Below, piece after piece: positions 12,061 to 22,075 of a stretch of 64,000 nucleotides of DNA. How positions within the stretch are numbered: position 1 is the first letter of the stretch; each line of letters opens with the position of its first letter. This DNA comes from Uloborus plumipes (Eukaryota; Arthropoda; Arachnida; Araneae; Uloboridae), in the NCBI GenBank assembly GCA_038373865.1, contig JAXGGA010002300.1:1-64000 (forward strand), in the 5' to 3' direction. Below the pieces are notes generated by a model, which was not told where the DNA came from, searched no databases, and saw only the letters and a program-made list of their open reading frames with translations. A program made the translations under genes and the position numbers.

Positions 12061-13081
12061 TAAATGGAGAAGATTGCACTAAATTTCATAATTATACCAT
12101 ATATTACATTGGGGTGGTTCACAAGCCTATGGTAAAAAAAAGTTTTATCCTAGAGGTCACGGCGGTGGCTCATTTTTTTACCTTTATCCACCCTATTATA
12201 CTGCCAAAATTTCAACTTCCTACTTAAATAAACAGACGGTGCTCAAAGCTCACATAGTTCTCCACTTTTGTCAATTTCAAGCGTTTTTCGGTTCAGCGGC
12301 AAAAAAAAAAAAAAAATCCGGGTGTTTCCCTATCATTCTTGCTAATTCTTATGTTCAATGATCTCATAAATCCTGATATGGCCACTCTTTTCCCCCATTG
12401 CATCCCACTTTTCGAAAATAGCGCCCCCCTCCCCTCCCATTTTCATTAGATTTCGACAATTTCATAGATATTATTTGGAGAGGAAGGAAGCATTATATTT
12501 ACCATTAACATTCTTCTATAGGGCTAGAGAGGTGAAAAGTTCAAAGGGAGACTCATGGGGGTATTTTCCCCTTCCCCCCTCCGTAAAATCTTTAACATAT
12601 CATCAACAACTCATTTTTTCCAGCTTCAAAATTTTGCTTATTTTTTTTATGCAACACAATAATATTGGACTGCCTTCTATGACTCCCATGTCCAAAAAAT
12701 TTTTCAAGCGGTAACTTTTTTTTTCAAAACCTTGGAAAAATCGCATGTTACATATGAGTTGCACCGCAGATTTCCTTCCATAAAGAACCTTTCAGTATTA
12801 TTTATATTCATTCCAGTTGTGTTTGAGCGATTACCGTGAAGGAGGAAATGGAGATTATATTTGAATTCAGTGGAGCATTTTACATAAGAAACAGCAAGAA
12901 TAGTGTCAGATACATTTGTTCATTTTGTGTCGAGCACTGTTGTTATACTGAAATTTGCTAGAAGTTTTTAATTAAAGCCAAAATATTTAAACTTCTTGCT
13001 ATGCAATTCAACTTTCTATGTATATTTATATATAGATTTTTTTTTTTTTTTTGAGAGAGAGAGACTTTTAGTATTGAATAT

Positions 13082-13330
13082 GAAGGGTCAGGGGGAAAAA
13101 CCACGGTAGTCACATTTGATTCATTTTGAGAAAAACGAAATTTAAACTTTACGAACTCATAAACTTCCTCAGTATACTTGCTCTAAAATGACAATAATAC
13201 ATGGACTACAGTGTTTTTTCACGAATATTGCATATACTAAACGAAATTACACTTATTTTTCTAACAGGTGGTAGCATCAGTTTAAATTCAACAAAAAGTG
13301 GACTACCGTGGTTTTTCCCCTTGACCCTTC
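13082..13330. mobile_element. 249-bp MITE nested in hAT copy 2
   Basis: The ends gaagggtcagggggaaaaac and its inverted partner at the right (ending ttgacccttc) form ~30-bp TIRs with one mismatch. Copy 1 of the host element has the uninterrupted site ttgaatattttattg near 9041. The flanking atat on both sides allows either a TA duplication (Tc1/mariner-type MITE) or ATAT. There is no coding capacity. Confidence 0.8.
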
Positions 13331-14018
13331 ATATTTTATTGTCTCAGCAAGGATAAGTACTCAATTTTCTTCAACAGCAGGTAAAAAATCTGCTTATTGT
13401 CCTCATTATTGAAAAAAAAATCTGTTAAATCCTTGAATTATTTGAATATTTTCAGCAGCAACGTTATTTACCATTATTTATTTATTTTAATTTTTTATTT
13501 TAATTCTGTGATTGATATTATATTTGCATTCGTTGGGGCGTAGGACGAAGAATGTTAGAAAATAATCCCTTTTTTTCATTTTAGAAAAAAATCCAATTGT
13601 TCTGTACTACACTTGCTATGTTTCAAATCTTTATTTTTATAATAACTTGCTTTTCTTTCAACTAGAATTTGATACAAAAAACTACGTCAAACTAATTAAT
13701 TCACCAGAAAGGTGTCACAAGTACTTTAATAAAACTGTCCTAGTTGTTATTTCATTTTCCAGGTCATTCATATCTTATAAGGTTTTTTCCAAGTTCAGAT
13801 ATTCCTAGAAGTTTTAATAGCAAATGGAGCATCTATTAAAGTTCAATCTATTTGTTTTACTGTACAAAAAGATGCTAAAACTGTAGGAAGTGTTGCACCT
13901 AGGTTTTTCTCTCATGATTAGATTATATGAAAAATCTCTTTCTTGTATAGGAACATACATATTTTGAGGCATATAAGAAACTGGATTTTCTCATATAGGC
14001 TCCCTAATTGACTAATAA

Positions 14019-14122
14019 CTTTCAAGCTTGTAGTACCTACAATCTGCTCTGCTCCAATTTCCCCTCACGAGGTCAGGAAAATGGGAATCACCCCAGCCCT
14101 GCACAAAATTAAAGATAAAGAT
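14019..14122. mobile_element. Short LINE/SINE-type retroposed fragment
   Basis: About 104 bp is present in hAT copy 2 but absent from copy 1. It is bracketed by a 12-13-bp direct repeat (aattgactaata) and ends in a short tandem tail aaagataaagat. Long target duplications plus a simple-repeat tail indicate target-primed reverse transcription. The body (near ctgctctgctccaatttccc) is probably the 3' end of a LINE or a 5'-truncated SINE; I cannot name the family. Confidence 0.65.
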
Positions 14123-14982
14123 AATTGACTAATAATAACTCAATTATCTCTTCATAATCAGTCAGAGTGATCATAGATTTATCTATAAAGTTATAAAAAG
14201 CTTACAGTTGTAGTTTCAAACTTGTTAAAGTATTTTTTAAGTTCTATGTGCAACATTCTTTTTTTTTTTTTTTAAATTATTTGCCAAACATTTTTTCGCT
14301 TTAAAGTTATTAAAAAGAATATAACTTGTGAGGAACATGATGGCCAAAGTAAGCATGAAGTAAATATCTTTGCCTAAATTTCAGATTAGTTCAATGCCAG
14401 ACTAGCTACAATAGTTTATTTTGTGCAATTAGTTTTTATAATTTAATTCATTCTTCTTGTGATACTGTTAGCACTATTAGTTTAAAACTTTAAATCTTGC
14501 AATTTTCTTCTCTGCATCCCACTACTTTAAAAACATAATAAACATTTTGCACAGTTTTTCCACAACTCTATTTTGGAAAGCGTAAGTTTTGAAAACCATA
14601 GCACAACATGTAGACGAGTAGTACTGCAATGTACATAGTATGCTGCGATCTACTAAATAATCGATTGTATCAAAGGTGTTGCTATATGTATTCAAACGAT
14701 TAAGAAACTTTCAATTGTTTGAACTAATATTTATGAGTTGGAAAATGAGAATAATTGAAAAAAAAATCTCTTCCAAGAAAATGGTCTCTTTAGTTAGAAA
14801 AACTCAAAAATTGTGAAAATTACGAAAAAGCGTAAAAATGAAGGGTGTTTGAGCACCATCTTCCATTAAGAGTAGGGAGCTGATATTTTAGGGGAGTGAT
14901 CTCATACATAAATGTAAAAAAAGTAGGGTGCGCCTTTTTCCGCAGCAAAAAAAAAAAATTTTTGAACCACCCTAATATTACA

Positions 14983-15389
14983 TGTGTATTGAGACTACTG
15001 GAAAACCGCGTTAAAAACAAAACGCGCCGCTTACTCTACCTCAAGGAGGTGTGGAATTGAGTTATTCTGCGATAACGCGCGATAATAATAACTTTGCGAC
15101 GCTCGTACGTCAAAACGTATTGGTTTTACAAGAAATTTGTAATGACATAAATCGTTGGACATTTTTTCTAGTTTATTTTGTACATTAGTGTTTTTCTCGT
15201 ACAATAAGTCAAAAAATAAATGTATTCGAAACACCATTTTTTCAATATTCTGGCGCGAGCGGCAAAGATACGAGGTGACAAAGTGGAAATTCGAAACGAG
15301 CACATAAAAATCTATAAAACTACCAATTTTCAAAACTCCCGGCAAACTTTCCAGGTAACCCCCTTTTCTTCGATTAAATGACTGGACTA
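14983..15389 (+). repeat. Outer right arm and terminus of the 12-kb palindrome
   Basis: This is inverted relative to 3128-3450 and 4480-4540. Landmarks are the matching aaaacgcgccgcttactcta segment, the gataacgcg / cgcaaagttattattat segment, and the terminus with agttttgaaaa opposite ttttcaaaact. Confidence 0.65.
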
Positions 15390-17957
15390 TATTAGTCATC
15401 TATAAGCTTTTATAAATATAGCCATCTACTATTACTAAAGAGAAATAAACTGAAGCGGTTCCATTAATTTAACATTTCTCAGATTTAATAAATATTCAGA
15501 ATGCAGTAGTAATTATCATGCTGAATTTGAGTTTGCACAAATTGAGAGCTGCAATTCAATTCAACTTTATCATTCCAGCTTTAATGATGTAAATTCAAGT
15601 CACCATCATTAGTCCAATGTTAAAATCATTATTTATCCCCGCTCGCTGTTGAAGATCGTTTCGAGTCTATGATTAGAAATTCATATTACAAATTGTTGTT
15701 TTCTTAGGGTAGTAGGGATTTGTGATCACTGTCGGGCGTCATGATGTATAGTTGAAAAGGAAAAGTTGATTTTGATCCATCCCACTAGGCCTCTATTTTA
15801 ATACTATATACGAAAACTAATTCAGGGCTTCTCATCGGGGTAATTTGAATCTAATCTGCTCAAAATACCGTAAAACAGGGAGAATCGGTACACGTTTTAG
15901 CCTTGATTATAAAAAAAAGTAATGAAAAGATTTGTTTTCATTTGACTTTTTTTTTTGGTTAAAACGTCGGTCTTGCTTTGATCTTCCTAACAAAGATAAA
16001 ACAATCGATAAAACTAAGATAAAGCAACTTTTCAACAAAATATGTTGAACAGTTTTTATTGTATAGAAGGTTTTAGAAGTGTTTCAATTCACCCTGTTAA
16101 AAGGAGGATATCGGAACACATGTTAAAATTTTTCTTTTTTTAAATTCAAGCTGCAATAGGACTAAGAAATATAGGTAATATTGATGGGGGAGAAAAATAA
16201 CGTGTAATTACTGTCAAATAAAGGTCTTTTTTACATAGCAGTAAACGTATGATTGTCAATAATTGAAAATAACTTTAAACTTTTGAAAGATTAAAATTAA
16301 TTTTTAAGAAAATGCATTTGAATTGAAAAATACAGATAATATAAATTCAACTGCTATTGAAGTTAGAAATAATAAACTGATGACTGAATGTAGGTCTAAG
16401 TGAGGGGAGGAATGACAAATTTTCGTAGCGCTATTATGCATAAAGCTACAAAGCTAGAATTGCCTTCTACAGAAATAACCTCTTGCATCTACGCTTGTTT
16501 TAACGGGACGCTTGCCAATTCCATAGCAACCATTGGCAAACGGTACGACTTTTTTATCTAGCATTTTAAATTCGAATTTCCCATTTTCTCCTAATAATCT
16601 AGTTTTACCAATGTTTTTTTTCTGTATAAAAAAAAGTTGTTAATCAAGTAGATTCAAATGATTTTTTTAAATTAATTCAGGTGAGACATTAAAATACATT
16701 ACCTTTTTGCGACAATCATGAATATTAGTTTTGATGATTTTTGGACCAATGATGACAGACAAAAGTTGTCAATCTTATAAAAAATCGCAATCTTAATAAA
16801 TTGCTTTCTGTGCCCCGAAAAGAATTTCCAGCAATTTTAAAATCAAAATGTGCATTTTTATTTCGTATTTCTCTCTCACACAAATTTTCCTAATGCTATA
16901 TACAAGCAGTAAAGAAAAAAGCTATTACGTTATGTAAGATAATCCTAACTCAGTAGTCTAATTTATTCATGAAATCATTTCGGATGTTTTAGTCTCCTAT
17001 GAAAAATTCATTTGCTAATAAGACAAGAAATGACATTTTCAACAACTGTTTTTTCATGGGGAGTTAACGGCAGAGTAGATTTGGTTTTTTGAAACCAATC
17101 TATTTTTCGCATTTGCATAAAATGTTGTACGAAATGGAATTAACACTAAGTGCAGACTTCTTTCGCGTACGTATTTTTATAACGTAAGAAATGGAAAAAT
17201 GACATAAAATAAAATGCAAAGTAATTTTGAAAGTTCTTTACCTTTAAGAAATTGTTTTTATATTTCCTAGTTCTGAAGAAAGTGATGTTTTTTCCTCTAT
17301 GGAAAAAGCATATGACTCTATTGTTAATAGTTATAAAAAAGGTTTTAACGTTGCAGTCAATTTACGAAAATTCATTTAGTTTCCGGTATATTAGCTAGCA
17401 TTTCTTTCTTTTCAAAATCTATTCGCGAAATTCGTATAGGTATTGCTTCTGAGATTTAATTATTGAAAAAAAAAAGATAAAATAATATTAAAAAAAACCT
17501 TTCTCTTATGGTAATACTGCAGTCGGTTAAAACATGCCAATACTTTTAAATATAAAAATTCAAGGCTATATCTTGTGAGTAAAAAAAAAAAAATGATATT
17601 TACATTTTGTGAAAAATACAGAATTGTAAAAGATGCATAAATTAACAACGTTTTCCTATTAAATTGTTTTTTTTGTTGGTATGTTGGTGTCTGTATTGAT
17701 CTTGTTAGTTTGCTTTTCCTTTATCGTGGTCAACTACTAGTTCAGTATCTACTACAACTATTGAAATTACATACTTCTGAATTTAAAAATACTTTCATTG
17801 TATTAGTAAAACAATTATTTTTGTCTTTAAAGTTATAACTTCTGGTAAAACCACTATTACACTTTAAGAGTTTATTTCTGTTTATTGACAAAACTCGGAG
17901 TGAATTCACCACAGAGAATACTGACTATCTATAGGTGCAGAAGCTATACCAATATTA
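15390..17957. other. AT-rich DNA, no gene seen
   Basis: Only short frames with frequent stops are present. No TIR pair, RNA gene or protein motif was recognised. Confidence 0.5.
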
Positions 17958-19175
17958 CACTGAAGTGACAAAAGTCATGGGATAGCAATATGCAAATTTT
18001 CAGATGGCAGTAGCATCGCATAGAACAGGTATAAATGCGCAGTGCTTTTACAGAGCTTTCATTTCTGTTCAAGTTGTTCATGTGAAGAGGTTTTAACGTG
18101 ATGATGACCGCACGACGTGAATTAACAGACTTTGAACGCGGAATGTTAGCTGGAGCTAGACGCATGGGTCATGCCATTTCGGAAATCGTTAGAGAATTCA
18201 ACATTCCCAGATCCACTGTGTCAAGAGTGTGCCGAGAGTATGAAATTTCAGGCATAACATCCCACCATGGACAGCGCAGTGGTCGACCGCCTGCACTTAA
18301 AGATTGAGACCGGCGACGTCTGCAAAGAGTCGTAAATTCTAACAGACAAGCAACACTGCGTCAAATCACCGTAGAAATCAATGTGGGACGTACAATGGAC
18401 GTGTCTGCTAGAACTGTGCGGAGAAATTTGGATTTCTTGGGCTATTCCAGCAGAAGACCGACTCGAGTGCCTTTACTGACAGAACGACATCGCTTGCAGC
18501 GACTCTCGTGGGCACGTGAGCATATCGGTTGGTCCCTAGATGAATGGAAAACCGTGGCCTGGTCCGATGAGTCACGATTTCAGCTGGTAAGAGCCGATGG
18601 TAGGGTTCGAGTGTGGCGCAGACCCCACGAAGCTATGGACCCAAACTGTCAGCAAGGTACTGTTCAAGCTGGTGGTGGCTCCGTAATGGTGTGGGCTGTT
18701 TTTTCATGGCATGGACTTGGTCCTCTAGTGCGACTGGACCGAACATTGACTGGAAATGCTTATGTGCAGCTACTTGGAGATCACTTGCAGCCATTCATGG
18801 ACTTCATGTACCCAAACAACGATGGGATTTTTATGGATGACAATGCGCCATGTCACCGGGCCACAACTGTTCGCAATTGGTTTGAAGAAAATTCTGGACA
18901 ATTCCAACGAATGATTTGGCCACCTAGATCGCCCGACATGAATCCCATTGAGCATTTATGGGACACCATCGAGAGGTCTGTTCGTGCCCAAAATCCTGCC
19001 CCATCAACGCTTTCACAATTATGGATGTCTATCGAGACAGCATGGCTCAATATTCCTGCAGAAGACTTCCAACGACTTGTTGAGTCCATGCCACGTCGAG
19101 TTGTTGCACTTCGCCGGGCAAAAGGAGGGCCGACACGATATTAAGAGGTATCCCATGACTTTTGTCACTTCAGTG
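17958..19175 (+). mobile_element. Tc1-like transposon with perfect 27-bp TIRs
   Basis: It starts cactgaagtgacaaaagtca and ends with the exact inverse (tgacttttgtcacttcagtg), identical over 27 bp. TA flanks it on both sides (17956-17957 and 19176-19177). The interior is one transposase frame with a single stop. It is a different family from the element at 6547-7962, with unrelated TIRs and a divergent protein. Confidence 0.93.
18098..19144 (+). pseudogene. Tc1-like transposase with one premature UGA
   Basis: One continuous frame of 348 codons from ATG at 18098 is interrupted only by TGA at 18305-18307. An N-terminal helix-turn-helix (ISEIVREFNIPRSTVSRVCR) and a glycine/arginine linker (GQRSGRPP) precede the stop, and a second helix-turn-helix and the DDE core follow it. 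Catalytic residues are D in SDESRF, D in MDDNAPCH and E in NPIEHLW, with 36 residues between the last two. The frame resumes immediately as DRRRLQR, so a CGA-to-TGA transition is the simplest explanation. I treat it as a recently dead copy. A downstream start at 18383 could give an N-terminally truncated product lacking the first DNA-binding domain. Confidence 0.9.
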
Positions 19176-19177
19176 TA

Positions 19178-21409
19178 TAATGCTACAGGAGTTTAACTAA
19201 TAAAATGGAGGCTAAAACTTTGTTTTGAATTTAAAAAAAACTGTAACAGTAGATGACACCGAGTGAAGACGAGAATGTCTGGTGGCTGACACTTTAAACA
19301 ATTTTCGTCGTGCTCAATTTTGAAGGCTCATCGATATGGTAAAATGAATCTTCCCATTCATTATAGAATTTATCAACTTTTACTCACCATTTCAAAGTCT
19401 TCAAGGTTTTTTCATTGCTGAAATTGATATACTCTCTTAAAACATGACATTTAATTGATAACTCTCTGTAGTATACATGATGTTTACAGTTTCCTGTAAA
19501 TCGAATTTGCAGCGGAAAATGACCACAAGTTTGAATTAATTGAAGTATTTGAAAAATGTTTACTTAATAAAATGTAATGTTGTTTCATATTGTTTTACGT
19601 CCTTTAACACACTTTTATGACGAAATTTGACATTTCATACTCTTTATAAGGATTTTGGTAAGAAGGAGTTTGAAAGTCACTGCAACTTTGAAAATATTAA
19701 AGAAATACATGAACTTTTTGAAAAGCATAACTATATTCAAATACCACTTTTTCTTTATACTATAAAAATATCCAAGATTTATTTACAAAATATTTCGTGT
19801 ATTCATAAAATATGGCAGACCTAGTAACGAGAGTATGATTAGAAGCATTCTTGATATGCATTGATTAGCCAATTAGTTGAAACACCTGATCCTAGATAAC
19901 ATATCAGTTATTACATCACATTGCTGCAGCTACTGAGAGAGAGTTGTGAAAAAAAAGTTAACTATCTATGACGAATTTATTCGAGCCAAAGGGAGGTTTC
20001 GAGGTTTTGGAAAGTTAAGTTCTTAAGTTTTTTCATTAAAAGATTTAATTACTTTCTTGAAGAGCAAGTCATTTTATTAATTGAAAAGATGCTATTTTTT
20101 TAAGTAAAGTGATTCACACAAAAGACTTAGAAGTATGAGGGTTATTGTAAAAATTCGGTATGTTTTAAATTCTTGCACTCATAGGGAAGCTTCATTAAAA
20201 AAATATTTTACATCTAATTATAATTCTTCTTATTTTACCACAGAGTTAATACACATTTTCGTGCGAACTTTTCATGATTCTAAGATCAATACGATCTTCA
20301 ATTTGTCGCCTGGCACAAGAGCAACTACAATTTAATTTCTCGCAATGATAACAGTCCCTCAATTTATGTAAAATGCCTTATTAGCTTTGACAATATGCGT
20401 TGAAACATTATGGAGGGTTGATCCCCAAAACTCTTTCTCACTGCGTCCTTATTTTCAGGTATTATTGTATAAATTGTTAATGGTGAGATCGCATCTACTG
20501 TTCTTTCCTTCAGTGAATCAGTTGTAAAGACCAGTCAAATTATTCATTCTTGAGGTTACACAGAACTTTAGAGGCAGAAGAATATTTTTTTCTTCTCCTT
20601 CTTTTTTCATAGATGCCACTTTAAATTTCCGATATTAGTGTCAAAGACATCACTTTGGATAGTACTATGCTTACGATACAAAGAAATAAGTAATTAAAAA
20701 CATATATTTATCAAGCTGAAACATTAAAAAATAACTAATTGATTTTATCAGTAAAAAACATTTTTAGATACTCTGTATTACAGGTGTACCAATTTCTCCG
20801 CTGTTTTGAGACGGTTGTTCTAAAACAGCGTCGAAGTGTTTCTACCATTTGTACTGATTTTTTTTTTTTTTTTTTAAATTTTGTCACTTACACCACTTTG
20901 CTTCTCTCTGACTCATATTACCAATATCCACTACACGTTTAAAAATAAAAATTAATGTATGGAATTGGACGTTGGGTCTCATTCCTAAACTGCATTTGTG
21001 TTTGATGCCATGGTTAGAAATTCGTAAATACTAGAATTTCTATTTACCTCTATGCTGTAGGGTTTAATTGATCTCGTTTCACTTTTCTGGTTTATAATGT
21101 TTGAAATTGAAATTACATTCCATAGCTATAATCTCGTTAATTATTAACATTTCCTCTTAGTTAAGTAAAACCTATTTCTCTGTTAAATGTTTTAACATCA
21201 AAATTTATTCAGGATACTTTTACACATTGCATTCTGCATTTTCCTTATAGCGTGACCACCCGGGCAACCTGAATGACCAAAATCTAATAACCTTTACTCA
21301 TAGAAGAAATTTGAAGCGGGGGAAAAAGTGAAAACATAAAAAAAAAAAAAAAGCGTTTTACACGATCAATAGGTCTCCTAATATTGTATTTGCTTTTAAT
21401 CTTATGAGA
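19178..21409. other. AT-rich DNA, no gene seen
   Basis: No supported gene or repeat was found apart from short homopolymer runs (for example T at 20862-20876). The 66- to 67-codon frames here have no recognisable motif. Confidence 0.5.
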
Positions 21410-22075
21410 GGCGTGTTCATAAAGTACGGGTCGTTTGCTTATAATTAAACTTCGGAGCACAGTTTTACTATTACAGCGCCATCGACTGACTCATTACGAA
21501 CCTACAGCGTCATTTGTTTTGATTCTGAAGTCTTATTGCTATCCGTGAATGCAAAGAACAAAGGCAGTGAAACTCGTTAATACCTCCAACTGCGAAGTGC
21601 GTTCTGTGATTCGTCGAAAAATTGAAACGTGCGGTTCAAAACAAATGCCGCGCCGCGGCTAATTGTCATCTGGCAAAATCCTCCTCCACGATAACGCGCG
21701 TCCTCACACTGCTGCCAAAACCAAGGAGAAAATTCAAGATTTCCGTTGGGAACTTTTTCCCCACCCACCGTACAGTCCCGACCTTACACCTAACGACTGC
21801 TTCCTCTTTCGTTTTAAACAGTAGCTCGGTGGACAACATGTTGAAACCGAAGAGGGACTCGAAAACGCCGTTGTCAACTGGTTCAACTCTCAGGCGTCAA
21901 GATTCTATGCAGAGGAGTTAAAGAAGATGGTGCAGCGGTACGCAAAATACTTGAAAGTGAACAGCGATTATGTAGAGAAGTAAAGTAAGTTTGTATCTAA
22001 CTAAATATGACAATAAAACTTGTTTCTTATGAGCATATTTTTTTCAGTGGCTAAACAGCCCTGAATGCGCCTCGT
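21410..22075 (+). mobile_element. Internally deleted mariner element
   Basis: The left end gaggcgtgttcataaagtac is inverted at the right end. The match is clearest in the duplicated copy at 26325-26347; in this copy the right end carries a small deletion. The interior is only about 0.66 kb and retains just the C-terminal half of a mariner transposase, so it could not mobilise itself. Confidence 0.7.
21678..21983 (+). pseudogene. Mariner transposase, C-terminal fragment
   Basis: The frame reads ILLHDNARPHTAAKTKEKIQ and soon after PYSPDLTPNDCFLF, the two hallmark segments of mariner transposases that hold the second and third catalytic aspartates (D,D34D type). It ends with YAEELKKMVQRYAKYLKVNS and a normal stop at 21981-21983. 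An in-frame TAG follows the RFKQ segment at 21822-21824, and the N-terminal half including the first aspartate is missing. The second half of this fragment is repeated at 25977-26248 by the tandem duplication. Confidence 0.85.

Larger units (their letters stand above)
10593..12110 (+). repeat. Right arm of the 12-kb palindrome, middle segment
   Basis: This segment is inverted relative to 4480-6010. Shared landmarks include a cgtacgaaaaattaatcaat-type motif, the paired gaaaaccactggaaggaaac segments, and a gtatcttcttgccaaatttt motif next to a CA-rich tract. It separates the two hAT-like insertions and carries the C-terminal protein remnant. Confidence 0.7.
12111..14973. mobile_element. Non-autonomous hAT-like element, copy 2 (~2.9 kb with nested insertions)
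   Basis: The termini are ggggtggttcacaagcc on the left and tgaaccacccta on the right. The octamer atattaca flanks both sides, with one extra base at the left edge. It aligns with copy 1 throughout, but contains two additional segments absent from copy 1: a MITE at 13082-13330 and a short retroposed fragment at 14019-14122. Because copy 1 preserves the empty sites, both extra segments can be delimited precisely. Confidence 0.8.
3128..15389. mobile_element. 12.3-kb composite palindrome: foldback form of an XPG-nuclease (Academ-like) DNA transposon
   Basis: The left end begins tagtccagtcattcgg and the right end finishes aatgactggacta, forming inverted ends. The first 11 bases (tagtccagtca) are the same as those of the XPG-nuclease transposon at 27734-31504. 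Inverted homology runs inward from 3128 to about 6117 on the left and from 15389 back to about 7963 on the right once later insertions are removed. The insertions are a Harbinger-like MITE and filler in the left arm, and two hAT-like copies in the right arm. The loop at 6118-6546 holds decayed nuclease sequence next to a Tc1 element. Flanking triplets are TAA on the left and TAT on the right, so a 3-bp target duplication is possible but imperfect. I infer that an ancestral element became an inverted duplication of its own 3' half. Confidence 0.6.

Noticed and set aside
18385..18385. Selenocysteine interpretation of the TGA in the 18-kb Tc1 transposase
   Set aside because: No selenoprotein Tc1 transposases are known to me, and the context (arginine-rich DRRRL) fits a CpG-type CGA-to-TGA change.
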